Below are positions 34,037-41,680 of a stretch of 64,000 nucleotides of DNA, in pieces. Origin of the DNA: Streptomyces candidus (GTDB lineage Bacteria > Actinomycetota > Actinomycetes > Streptomycetales > Streptomycetaceae). Positions within the stretch are counted from its first letter, which is position 1, and each line of letters begins with the position of its first letter. The translations under genes and the position numbers were made by a program. The stretch is from assembly GCF_014207445.1 (NCBI RefSeq), contig NZ_JACHEM010000004.1, positions 124,001-188,000 of the forward strand. The letters run 5' to 3'. The notes under the pieces were generated by a model. That model did no database searches, was not told where the DNA came from, and saw only the letters and a program-made list of their open reading frames with translations.

Positions 34037-35689
34037 ATGCGCAGCGGAGCCAAGGTCGCCATAGTCGGCGGCGCGTTCGTCATCGTGGCAGGCGGAGTGG
34101 GGTACGGGGGGTACAACCTCTACACCGGACTCACGGGGAACGACAGCCCCGGCAAGGGCGGCAACACCACCCTGGCCGGGGACGCAGCCCCGCAGAAACC
34201 CACGGGGCCGCCCACCTCCGCCGAGGTCAAGAGCACCGCCGACGCCTTCTTCGCCGCCTGGGCCAAGGCCGACACCGGCGCCGCCGCCGGACTCACCAAC
34301 AACGCGGCGACCGCGTCCTCCACCCTCACCTCGTACTTCGGCGAGGCCCACATCTCGGGCCTGAAGATCACCCAGGGGACACCGACCGGCGCGAAGGTGC
34401 CGTTCACTCTGACCGGCAAGGTCTCCGCGAACGGCAAGCAGACGCCGATCTCCTACGCCTCGTCCCTCACGGTCGTACGCGGCAAGACCACCGGCAACGC
34501 ACTCGTCGACTGGCAGCCGGCGCTCGTCCACCCGGAGCTGAAGAAGGGCGAGACCCTCAAGACGGGCACCGCCTCCGCACCCCCGATCGAGGCCGTGGAC
34601 CGGAACGGCCGGCTGCTGACGAAGGAGAAGTTCCCCTCACTCGGCCCCGTCCTGGACGAACTCCGTAAGAAGTACGGCGAGAAGACCGACGGCAAGCCGG
34701 GCGTGGAGCTCTACATCGAGCCCGAGTCGAGCACGGACAAGGCTCCTCGGACCCTCCTCACCCTCTCCAAGGGCGAGCCCGGCAAGCTCCGCACGACCCT
34801 CGACGCGAACGTCCAGGCGGCAGCCGAGGAGGCGGTGACCCGCTACAAGGGTGGGTCCGTCGTCGCGCTCAACCGGCAGTCCGGCGCGATCCGGGCCGTC
34901 GCGCACAGCGCGGGAACCGAGTTCAACCCGGCGGTGAGCGGGGGGACGGCTCCCGGCTCCACGCTGAAGATCCTCACGGCGGCGATGCTCATGGAGAAGG
35001 GCATCGTGAGCCCCGACAAGATCGTCGAGTGCCCGCCGGACGTCACGTACTACGGCACCACCGTCAACAATCTCAACCACAAGGGTTACGGCAACATCCC
35101 CTTCTCCCAGGCCTTCGCCGTGTCCTGCAACAGCGCGTTCATCAAGCAGATCGTCCCGGTGAAGGACGACGGCGCCCTGCCCGCCTTCGCCGCCTCCCAC
35201 TTCGGCGTCGGCGCGAACTGGCAGACCGGCATCGCCACCTTCGACGGTGACATCCCGGTGGACGCAAAGGGGGCGGCGGCGACCCAGTACATCGGCCAGG
35301 GCCGGACCCGTTTCAACCCCCTCAACATCGCCTCGATCACCGCGACCGCCACCACCGGCACCTTCCGTCAGCCGTACATCGTCGCGCGGGAACTCGACGA
35401 CCGGGAGTTCGCGAAGCCCTCCGCCACGCTCTCCCCCGCCACTGTCTCCGGCATCCGCTCGATGATGAACCTGACCGCCACCAGCGGTACGGGCAAGAAG
35501 TCCATGGTCTCCGTGAGCGGGAACAAGGGCGCCAAGACCGGCTCCGCCGAACTGGACGGCCAGGAGAACTCCAACAGCTGGTTCACCGGGTACGCGGACG
35601 ACCTCGCCGCAGCCGCCACCGTCCCCGCCGGCGGCCACGGCGGCGACGCGGCGGGCCCGATCGTCGCCCAGGTCCTCAACGCCCGCTGA
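34037..35689 (+). CDS. Class B penicillin-binding protein (transpeptidase) with MecA-N-type domain
   Basis: Peptidoglycan transpeptidase, 550 residues: a membrane anchor (~9-29, AIVGGAFVIVAGGVGYGGYNL), an NTF2-like/MecA-N domain (~60-170), a PBP dimerisation region and the penicillin-binding domain. Catalytic motifs: Ser308-x-x-Lys311 (GSTLKIL), Ser363-Cys-Asn365 and Lys500-Thr-Gly502 (AKTGSAE). Start ATG is preceded by GGGGAGGGG. Likely active in growth or sporulation; PBPs of this class are multiple in Streptomyces, and which one this is cannot be told. Confidence 0.92.
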   Translation: MRSGAKVAIVGGAFVIVAGGVGYGGYNLYTGLTGNDSPGKGGNTTLAGDAAPQKPTGPPTSAEVKSTADAFFAAWAKADTGAAAGLTNNAATASSTLTSYFGEAHISGLKITQGTPTGAKVPFTLTGKVSANGKQTPISYASSLTVVRGKTTGNALVDWQPALVHPELKKGETLKTGTASAPPIEAVDRNGRLLTKEKFPSLGPVLDELRKKYGEKTDGKPGVELYIEPESSTDKAPRTLLTLSKGEPGKLRTTLDANVQAAAEEAVTRYKGGSVVALNRQSGAIRAVAHSAGTEFNPAVSGGTAPGSTLKILTAAMLMEKGIVSPDKIVECPPDVTYYGTTVNNLNHKGYGNIPFSQAFAVSCNSAFIKQIVPVKDDGALPAFAASHFGVGANWQTGIATFDGDIPVDAKGAAATQYIGQGRTRFNPLNIASITATATTGTFRQPYIVARELDDREFAKPSATLSPATVSGIRSMMNLTATSGTGKKSMVSVSGNKGAKTGSAELDGQENSNSWFTGYADDLAAAATVPAGGHGGDAAGPIVAQVLNAR

Positions 35690-35776
35690 CCCCCGCACCG
35701 CCGCTCACGCACCACCCCCGCCGAGCCCGCGCTCCCGGCCCGCGCGCCCGCCCATGGCGTGCGGGCCGTCCGCACT

Positions 35777-35830
35777 TCGGCGCTTCCACACTCCTCGGCG
35801 CTTCCGCACTCCTCACCGCTTCCGTGCGTT
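35777..35830. repeat. Three tandem 18-bp repeats upstream of the ECF sigma gene
   Basis: TCGGCGCTTCCACACTCC (35777-35794), TCGGCGCTTCCGCACTCC (35795-35812) and TCACCGCTTCCGTGCGTT (35813-35830) form an 18-bp tandem array with decay in the third copy. It ends about 100 bp before the sigma factor start, so it could hold regulator sites or simply be a minisatellite. Confidence 0.65.
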
Positions 35831-35927
35831 CGCCACGGGTCGACCCGGTGACGTGAAAATCTCCTCCCCCACCGGTAAGTCCCACCCCCCTGCCGGACAC
35901 AGACCGGGTGAAGGGGACAGGAGGACG

Positions 35928-36491
35928 ATGAACGACGAGCAGTTGTTTACGGACGCCTACCGCCGCCACTTCGCGGCTGTGGAGACGTATGTACGGCGCC
36001 GGGTCGGCGTGGACGCCGTGCAGGACGTCGTGGCCGAGGTGTTCACGGTCGCCTGGCGGCGCTGGCACGAGGCGCCCCGGGAACGGCTCCTGCCGTGGCT
36101 GTACGGAGTGGCCCGGCTGACCCTCGCCAACACCCACCGGGACGCGAGACGCCGCGACGCGCTCACCGACAGCCTCGCCAGGGCGGCGGCGGAACGCATC
36201 GAGGCCGACCACGCGACCGCCGTCTCCGAACGCCTCCTGGCCGCGGCGGCGTTCGACGCGCTGAGCCCCGGCGACCAGGAGGTGCTGCGGGTGGACCTCT
36301 GGGAGGGGCTCGGCGCACGGGACGCGGCGGTGGCAGTGGGCTGTTCCACCGCCGCTTTTCACGTACGGCTGCACCGCGCACGCCGCCGGTTCCGGCAGGC
36401 GGCGGCGGCCATGGACGTACCGGCCGCGCGGCCGACGCCCGTGGCGGTGGCGGCGGACGGTCCTGTCGGAACGGAATGGGAGACGCGATGA
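35928..36491 (+). CDS. ECF-type RNA polymerase sigma factor
   Basis: 187 residues with only sigma regions 2 and 4. Region 2: AYRRHFAAVETYVRRRVG then AVQDVVAEVFTVAWRRW. Region 4: LSPGDQEVLRVDLWEGLGARDAAVAVGCSTAAFHVRLHRARRRFR. ATG at 35928 follows GGGGACAGGAGGACG. It overlaps the next gene by ATGA, and that gene encodes a single-span membrane protein, so the pair looks like a sigma/anti-sigma-like operon controlling an extracytoplasmic response. The target regulon cannot be named. Confidence 0.88.
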   Translation: MNDEQLFTDAYRRHFAAVETYVRRRVGVDAVQDVVAEVFTVAWRRWHEAPRERLLPWLYGVARLTLANTHRDARRRDALTDSLARAAAERIEADHATAVSERLLAAAAFDALSPGDQEVLRVDLWEGLGARDAAVAVGCSTAAFHVRLHRARRRFRQAAAAMDVPAARPTPVAVAADGPVGTEWETR

Positions 36492-37495
36492 GGAACGACT
36501 CGTTCGAGACACTCAGGTCGATCGACCCGGCGGCGGGACCTGAGGGCGGGTGGCGCAGTACGCGGGCGGAGCGGGACGAACTGCTGCGCGGCGTGCTGCG
36601 GACCCGTGCGGCGGAACCCGCCCCCCGCAAGTGGCGTTGGCCGCTCGCCGGACTCGCCGTCGCCACGTCGCTGGCGGTGGCCGTGTCGGCGCACACGCTG
36701 CTGGGCCCCGACGTGCAGCCCGCGCAGGCGGTGACGCCCGAACCCCTCAGCTATCAGGCCGACGGCACCTCGCCGAAGGCGGTCCTCGCCCGGCTCGCGG
36801 CAGCGGCACGCAAGGACACGTACACGGCTCCCGCAGACGCCGACCTGTACTTCAAGAACTCCAGCTGGTCGCTCTCCTCGCAGATCGACGGCATCCGCGT
36901 CACGTCGGCGATCCTCCCCGAACAGCGGGAGACGTGGCGCAAACCCGACGGCTCGATGACCTGGAAGAACCGGACCCTGCCCCCGCAGTTCCAGGACCCC
37001 CGCGACGAGGAGGTGTGGCAGGACGCCGGCTCCGTCGGCGAGGACCCGTTGCTCACCGAGGACTCCACCGGCCCGCTGAACAGGAACGACCCGCTGAACC
37101 GCCCGGCCCCGTACGACGCGCGCGCCATGGGCGCGTGGCTCTTCGCCAGCCAGGAGTACCAGGGCACCGGCGAACTCTTCGACTCCGTGGCGGCCCACCA
37201 CCTCAACGAACTCTGGAACGGGCGGCAGCGCGCCGCGATGCTCGACTTCCTCGCCACCCGTCCCGACATCCAGTTCCGCGGCTCGGTCACCGACCGGGCC
37301 GGCCGCACCGGACAGGCGGTGTCCGTCGACTCGGCCTACGCGGGGCTGCCCACCCGGTACACCCTGATCTTCGACCGGAACGACGGAAAGCTGCTCGCCT
37401 ACGAGGAGGAACTCACCACCCGGGCCGGAGCGCTCAACGTCAAGGTCCCGTCGGTGATCAGCTACGTGTGCTACCTGACCGCCCGGCCCGCCTGA
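36488..37495 (+). CDS. CU044_5270-family single-span membrane protein, possible anti-sigma partner
   Basis: 335 residues. N-terminal cytosolic segment of ~55 residues (including STRAERDELLRGVL), a membrane helix (~58-78, LAGLAVATSLAVAVSAHTLL), then a ~255-residue external domain rich in Trp/Asp/Leu and beta-strand forming sequence. The topology and its coupling to an ECF sigma gene suggest an anti-sigma or sensor role, although the typical ZAS zinc motif (H-x3-C-x2-C) is absent. Members of this family accompany sigma factor genes in many actinobacteria. No enzymatic motif is visible. Confidence 0.78.
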   Translation: MRNDSFETLRSIDPAAGPEGGWRSTRAERDELLRGVLRTRAAEPAPRKWRWPLAGLAVATSLAVAVSAHTLLGPDVQPAQAVTPEPLSYQADGTSPKAVLARLAAAARKDTYTAPADADLYFKNSSWSLSSQIDGIRVTSAILPEQRETWRKPDGSMTWKNRTLPPQFQDPRDEEVWQDAGSVGEDPLLTEDSTGPLNRNDPLNRPAPYDARAMGAWLFASQEYQGTGELFDSVAAHHLNELWNGRQRAAMLDFLATRPDIQFRGSVTDRAGRTGQAVSVDSAYAGLPTRYTLIFDRNDGKLLAYEEELTTRAGALNVKVPSVISYVCYLTARPA

Positions 37496-37502
37496 CGGGG
37501 CA

Positions 37503-37532
37503 CGGCCGACGCCGGTGGAGCGGCGTCGGCCG
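37503..37532. terminator. Bidirectional terminator
   Basis: A perfect 11-bp inverted repeat CGGCCGACGCC / GGCGTCGGCCG with an 8-nt loop in the 45-bp gap between converging genes. Confidence 0.8.
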
Positions 37533-37540
37533 CATGCGCG

Positions 37541-38164
37541 TCAGGACGCCGTGAAACAGTCCGCGATGTTGTTGAGCGCGCCCAGGGAAGCGGCTCTGGT
37601 GTGCGCGGGCTCCACCCAGCGCAGTTCGGCACAGGAGTTGCTGTCCCCGGCTCGGGTTCTGCTGTAGACCCTGACGTTCAGGCCGCCCTTGTTCGACCAC
37701 GACGACGTCTTGTTGATGAAGTCGTGCTTGGCGAAGTCCACGAACCAGGTGTGCGTGGCGTTCCACTGAAGGCGTCGCCCGGTGAAACTGGTGCCGTCGT
37801 AGAAGCAGTACCAGTCGTTGCCGAAGACTTCGGTGGGGCAGGGGTCGACTGCCATGGCCGCCGACTCGGCCTCCCTCGTGCCCTCCGGCAGTCCCGCCAC
37901 CCTGGCCTGGAGTTTCTGCGCGGCCGGGCTGCTCACCCGGGTACGGGCCTCACCGGGCAGGGTGAAGGTCATGATGGCCTGGCCACCGTGCCACGCGATC
38001 TCGTTGCGGCTGATCTGCACGCCGCCCTCGGTGCCCGCCAGCACCTCGTCGATCTCCTGCTGCAAGGTGTCGACCGGAACAGCCGCGCCGGCCTGCGTCG
38101 AGCCGAGGACCGTGGCTGCCACCACGGTCGCGACGCAGACGGAACGTGCTTTCCTGCTGAGCAT
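37541..38164 (-). CDS. Secreted peptidase-inhibitor family I36-like protein
   Basis: 207 residues with a Sec signal peptide (MLSRKARSVCVATVVAATVLGSTQAGA, cleavage probably after AGA). A mature ~100-residue N-terminal region is followed by a C-terminal crystallin-like/I36 domain (CPTEVFGNDWYCFYDGTSFTGRRLQW...WVDFAKHDFINKTSSWSNKG), with Cys pairs for disulfides. I36 members include SMPI-type inhibitors of metalloproteases, but many homologues are untested. ATG at 38164 starts the signal peptide; a longer in-frame version is unlikely. Expected in the medium or bound to the wall. Confidence 0.8.
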   Translation of the reverse strand: MLSRKARSVCVATVVAATVLGSTQAGAAVPVDTLQQEIDEVLAGTEGGVQISRNEIAWHGGQAIMTFTLPGEARTRVSSPAAQKLQARVAGLPEGTREAESAAMAVDPCPTEVFGNDWYCFYDGTSFTGRRLQWNATHTWFVDFAKHDFINKTSSWSNKGGLNVRVYSRTRAGDSNSCAELRWVEPAHTRAASLGALNNIADCFTAS

Positions 38165-38386
38165 GAAAACCCTCCCTCGGCCCCGGGTCACGCACCCGAC
38201 GACCACGGGATGTTCACACGCGTGTTCGCCGTGCGCCTAGGCGGTTTTGCCCCACGTTGCATCTGGCTCGTTCTCATCAACTGGCACAGGACGCACAGGA
38301 GTTGACGACGGGGGTCGCGTCGCGGGCAACCACCGGTCCCCGCATTCGCACCGCACTCGCACCCCTCACCTCCTACGCTCGGCGGC

Positions 38387-38791
38387 ATGCCGAGCACACT
38401 GCGTTCCGCCGCTGCCGCCCTGTTCCTCTCCGCCGCCCTCCTGGTGACCGGCTGCACGAACGAGCCGCCCGCGTACTACTCCGGCAGCACCACCGCCGGG
38501 CCCGTCCCCCTCGAAGCGGCGCAGCGCGCCGAGCGGTTCCGGACGGCCGGGGGCGAGGAGGCGATCCAGGGCGTGGACAGCGCGGGCGAGGCGGAGGGGG
38601 TGCCACGGGTCGTCGTGTGGTCGAAGGACACCGAGAGCGATGCCGAGCACTTCGAGAAGTTCAAGCCCGCGCTCATCGCCTTCCTCAAGGAGAAGGAGGG
38701 GCTCAAGTCCCCCAAGGGCTACCTCCTCGACATGTACGGCGGCGACGGCACGCTCCTGCACCGCCTCGATGCCCGCCAGAGCATGCCGTAG
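38387..38791 (+). CDS. Small lipoprotein of unknown function
   Basis: 134 residues with a type II signal: MPSTLRSAAAALFLSAALLVTGC, with the lipobox VTGC placing the lipidated Cys at residue 23. The remainder is a soluble ~110-residue domain without a recognised family (e.g. VVVWSKDTESDAEHFEKFKPALIAF). Should be anchored to the outer face of the membrane. It is divergent from the I36-like gene across ~220 bp in which I see no clear motif. Function unknown. Confidence 0.75.
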   Translation: MPSTLRSAAAALFLSAALLVTGCTNEPPAYYSGSTTAGPVPLEAAQRAERFRTAGGEEAIQGVDSAGEAEGVPRVVVWSKDTESDAEHFEKFKPALIAFLKEKEGLKSPKGYLLDMYGGDGTLLHRLDARQSMP

Positions 38792-38847
38792 CACCCGCCG
38801 GAGCCGCCGGATTCCCACGTCCGCCCCGAGGCCCCCGGCGTGGCCGC

Positions 38848-39087
38848 CTACCCCGTCGCCGGGCTCCCGGCCGACGCGTCCCGAACGCCCCCACCCCCGC
38901 CCCCGTGCCGTTCGCCACCGCAACGCGGGCACGCGCACAGCGGGTACCGGCCGCCCGCTTCGAGCGGGGCCGCCTTCCGGTCGGGTGCGTACGTGGTGCG
39001 CGGCCCCCAGGTGCGGCCCCCGTCCCGGGACACCCGGAGGGTGAGGACGGGCCCGAGTCCGCGCGGCTCCCGCGTACCGCCCGTCAC
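38848..39087 (-). CDS. Small Cys-containing protein of unknown function, coupled to the next gene upstream
   Basis: About 79 residues. The conserved-looking core is LTLRVSRDGGRTWGPRTTY, followed by a short CACPRC motif that may bind metal and a Gly-rich tail. The GTG start overlaps the stop of the upstream gene (GTGA), so it is translationally coupled. Related small ORFs near XRE/DUF397 regulators occur in Streptomyces; function unknown. The call depends on the overlap and on the sense codon pattern rather than a firm family. Confidence 0.55.
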   Translation of the reverse strand: MTGGTREPRGLGPVLTLRVSRDGGRTWGPRTTYAPDRKAAPLEAGGRYPLCACPRCGGERHGGGGGGVRDASAGSPATG

Positions 39088-39308
39088 CACGTTCCCCCGT
39101 ACCGCTGCTGCCGCGCCCGCAGCCAGGCGACGACCTCGGCCCGCTCCTCGTCCGTCGCCGGGCGCAGGTTCCGGGTGTCGATGCTCGCCACGAACCGGGT
39201 GAACCGCACCCGCCGCCACGTGCCCTCCAGACCCAGCACCTTGCCGGGACCGTAGATGTCGGTCTCGGTATGGGCCACGAACTCACCCTCCGGGAAAGGG
39301 ACTTCCAT
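39084..39308 (-). CDS. Small conserved hypothetical protein
   Basis: 74 residues (MEVPFPEGEFVAHTETDIYGPGK...GLEGTWRRVRFTRFV...), a compact, acidic/basic, probably cytosolic protein. The AGAGG site 8 nt upstream points to ATG at 39308; a GTG 9 bp earlier is possible. It is divergent from the XRE regulator with ~110 bp between starts and overlaps the following small gene. No function can be assigned. Confidence 0.6.
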   Translation of the reverse strand: MEVPFPEGEFVAHTETDIYGPGKVLGLEGTWRRVRFTRFVASIDTRNLRPATDEERAEVVAWLRARQQRYGGTW

Positions 39309-39419
39309 TGCGCTCACCTCTCGCTGTGTGTACCGAACACCTCACACAGTGCAGTCACTCTCGCTACCCTCGGTAGGGGTTTGCGTGTGACAACGCGGAG
39401 CGTAAGGGAGTTGATCTAC

Positions 39420-40256
39420 GTGGCCATCGAGGACAACCCGATCTCCCGGGAGAAGTACGGCCAGCAGCTCAAGCTCAAACGCGAGGAACTGGGCCTCACC
39501 CAGGAGGAGCTGAGCGAGCTGACGATCATCTCGCGCACCCACATCGCCCACATGGAAGCCGGGCGGCGCAGGCCGACGGTGGACGACGCCCGGCGGCTGG
39601 ACAAGGTGTTCGGAGGGAACTTCTTCGAGGAGTTCCTGCCGACCCTGGACGGCAAGCGGGTGGCGGAACACTTCAAGGAGGCGCTGGAGTTCGAGGGCCA
39701 GGCCACGGTCATCCGCGAGTACGCGCCGAAGCTGGTGCCGGGTCTGCTCCAGACCGAGGAGTACGCGCGTGAGGTGCTCAACTCCGGCTCCACGCCCAAG
39801 AACGACGAGGAACGTGACAGGCTCCTCGCCACCCGGCTCGGCCGCGCCCGCATCTTCGACGACTTCGACTCGCCGCTGTTCTGGGCGATGCTGGACGAGT
39901 CGGTGCTGCGGCGCCCCATCGGCGGTCCGGGGATCATGTGCCGCCAGCTCCGGCACATCGCGGACCTGGGCGAGAGCCGCCGCATCCGGGTGCACGTACT
40001 CCCGTTTTCGGCTGGCGCTCACTCGCTGCTGGAGGGCTTCGTCTCCCTCATGTGGTTCGACGAACTCCCGCCGATCGCCTACACCGAGAGTCTGCTGTCC
40101 GGCCGCGTGTGGGAGCTTCCGTCCGTGGTCCGACAGTGCCAGGTGGCTTACGACCATGCCCTGGGCGACGCCCTGTCGCACCGGGAGTCCCTGGCCATGC
40201 TGCGATCCGTCGCGGATGATTACGAACATGAAGCGCTCCAAGCAGACCATCCCTGA
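39420..40256 (+). CDS. XRE-family helix-turn-helix regulator with DUF5753 domain
   Basis: 278 residues. N-terminal Cro/C1-type HTH (GQQLKLKREELGLTQEELSELTIISRTHIAHMEAGRRRP, residues ~12-55) and a C-terminal DUF5753 (~95-270, e.g. YAPKLVPGLLQTEEYAREVL, LDESVLRRPIGG). These proteins are abundant in Streptomyces (BldB-neighbour, whiJ-like systems) and are typically paired with a small DUF397 protein. GTG at 39420 has GGGAG upstream; a GTG 33 bp earlier is an alternative. The following DUF397 gene overlaps its 3' end by 29 bp. Confidence 0.9.
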   Translation: MAIEDNPISREKYGQQLKLKREELGLTQEELSELTIISRTHIAHMEAGRRRPTVDDARRLDKVFGGNFFEEFLPTLDGKRVAEHFKEALEFEGQATVIREYAPKLVPGLLQTEEYAREVLNSGSTPKNDEERDRLLATRLGRARIFDDFDSPLFWAMLDESVLRRPIGGPGIMCRQLRHIADLGESRRIRVHVLPFSAGAHSLLEGFVSLMWFDELPPIAYTESLLSGRVWELPSVVRQCQVAYDHALGDALSHRESLAMLRSVADDYEHEALQADHP

Positions 40257-40500
40257 CGCCTCGCTCCTGACCGACTGGCGCAAGTCCTCGCACAGCGGCG
40301 GATCCAGCGGAGAATGCCTCGAAGTCAGCGACGCCTGGCGCAAGTCCTCCTACAGCGGCGGCGACAGCGGCGACTGCCTCGAAGTGAACGACGACGCCTG
40401 CGCCGACCACCTCCCCGTCCGTGACAGCAAGAACCCCACCGGCCCGGCGATCCTCTTCCCGGCGACCGCCTGGACCGCGTTCGTCGATTCGTTCAAGTAG
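40228..40500 (+). CDS. DUF397 protein with a duplicated motif, partner of the XRE regulator
   Basis: 90 residues. The DUF397 signature WRKSS-x-SGG-x-SG-x-CLEV is present twice in tandem (residues ~17-33 and ~37-53), then the usual end DSKNPTGPAILFPATAWTAFVDSFK. A normal DUF397 protein has one motif, so this is an internal duplication. ATG at 40228 lies inside the XRE gene, so the two are translated together. In whiJ-like systems the small partner relieves or modulates repression; that is the inferred role. Confidence 0.88.
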   Translation: MKRSKQTIPDASLLTDWRKSSHSGGSSGECLEVSDAWRKSSYSGGDSGDCLEVNDDACADHLPVRDSKNPTGPAILFPATAWTAFVDSFK

Positions 40501-40692
40501 ACCGCCGAACAGGCCCTCCGGGCGGTGGTCCGGACGCGCCCCGCGCGGCCGGCCGCCGTCCCGGGCGGGGCCTCAGGTAGCGAATAGGTAAAGACTCCAC
40601 CCCATGGCGCATCCATTTGCCCCGCGCAAGCGTCACATGTGCAGGCGGCCGCCTTACGTGACCGCATTTAAAGGGCATTTGGAGCATCCACG

Positions 40693-41586
40693 TTGAAAAC
40701 TGGAATTCAGGCGGTCTGCCGCATATCGGCAACCCTGGTCACCGCCGGATCGGTCGTCACCGCCGGGGCGGTCGTCGCTCCGGCCGCGTACGCCGCGCCC
40801 CCCAAGGCTCCGTCCATCGTCGCCAAGGGCGGCTTCCTGATGGACGCGGCGTCGGGCCGTACGTACTTCGGCAAGTACGCCGACACCCGGCTCTCCACCG
40901 GCTCGACCACGAAGATCATGACCGCGCAGGTGGTGCTCTCGACCAAGGGGCTCAACCTGGACACCAAGGTCACGATCCAGAAGGCGTACAGCGATTACAT
41001 CGTCAGCAAGGGCGCGTCCTCGGCGCGGCTCATCGTCGGTGACAAGGTCAGCATCCGTCAGCTGCTGTACGGGCTGATGCTGCCGTCCGGCTGCGACGCC
41101 GCGTACGCGCTCGCCGACAAGGTGGGCACGGGCTCGACGCGGGCGGCACGCGTGAAGTCGTTCATCGGGAAGATGAACGCCACCGCGAAGAGCCTGGGCA
41201 TGAAGAACACCCGCTTCGACTCGTTCGACGGCATCAGCAACGGGTCCAACTACTCGACCCCGCGCGACCTCTCGAAGCTCGCCGCGCAGACGATGAAGAA
41301 CAACCACTTCAAGGCGATCGTGAAGACGCGGTCGACGACACAGCGGGTCACCACCAAGAACGGTGGCTACCGCAATATGTCTTGGACCAACACCAACAAG
41401 CTGCTCGGCAGCTACGCGGGGGCGATCGGCGTGAAGACCGGCTCGGGCCCGCAGGCGAAGTACTGCCTGGTGTTCGCCGCCACCCGCGGCAAGCGCACGG
41501 TCGTCGGCACGGTGCTGGCCTCCACCAACGAGGTCAACCGGACGACGGACGCGAAGAAGATCATGGATTACGGCTTCAAGCTCTGA
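40693..41586 (+). CDS. K15-like serine DD-transpeptidase / DD-carboxypeptidase (S11)
   Basis: 297 residues with a Sec signal (ISATLVTAGSVVTAGAVVAPAAYA) and a penicillin-binding domain acting outside the cell. Active-site motifs: Ser71-Thr-Thr-Lys74, Ser132-Gly-Cys134 and Lys248-Thr-Gly250. A Cys in the second motif instead of Asn is the hallmark of the Streptomyces K15 DD-transpeptidase, and the spacing of the three motifs matches that enzyme. TTG start at 40693 follows GGAGCATCCACG. A strong terminator follows. Probably trims or cross-links peptidoglycan during hyphal growth. Confidence 0.9.
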   Translation: MKTGIQAVCRISATLVTAGSVVTAGAVVAPAAYAAPPKAPSIVAKGGFLMDAASGRTYFGKYADTRLSTGSTTKIMTAQVVLSTKGLNLDTKVTIQKAYSDYIVSKGASSARLIVGDKVSIRQLLYGLMLPSGCDAAYALADKVGTGSTRAARVKSFIGKMNATAKSLGMKNTRFDSFDGISNGSNYSTPRDLSKLAAQTMKNNHFKAIVKTRSTTQRVTTKNGGYRNMSWTNTNKLLGSYAGAIGVKTGSGPQAKYCLVFAATRGKRTVVGTVLASTNEVNRTTDAKKIMDYGFKL

Positions 41587-41618
41587 TCCTGCCGCCCCGG
41601 CCGGGCGCCCCTCTCGGG

Positions 41619-41654
41619 AAACGTCCCGCTTACAGGTGTAAGCGGGACGTTTTT
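41619..41654 (+). terminator. Strong intrinsic terminator after the K15-like gene
   Basis: A 15-16-bp perfect stem (AAACGTCCCGCTTAC / GTAAGCGGGACGTTT) with an AGGT loop followed by a T-run. Also usable by the converging serine hydrolase gene. The canonical U-tract is unusual in this GC-rich genome. Confidence 0.9.
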
Positions 41655-41680
41655 CTGTACCCCCTGCCCGGCCCCCCGCC

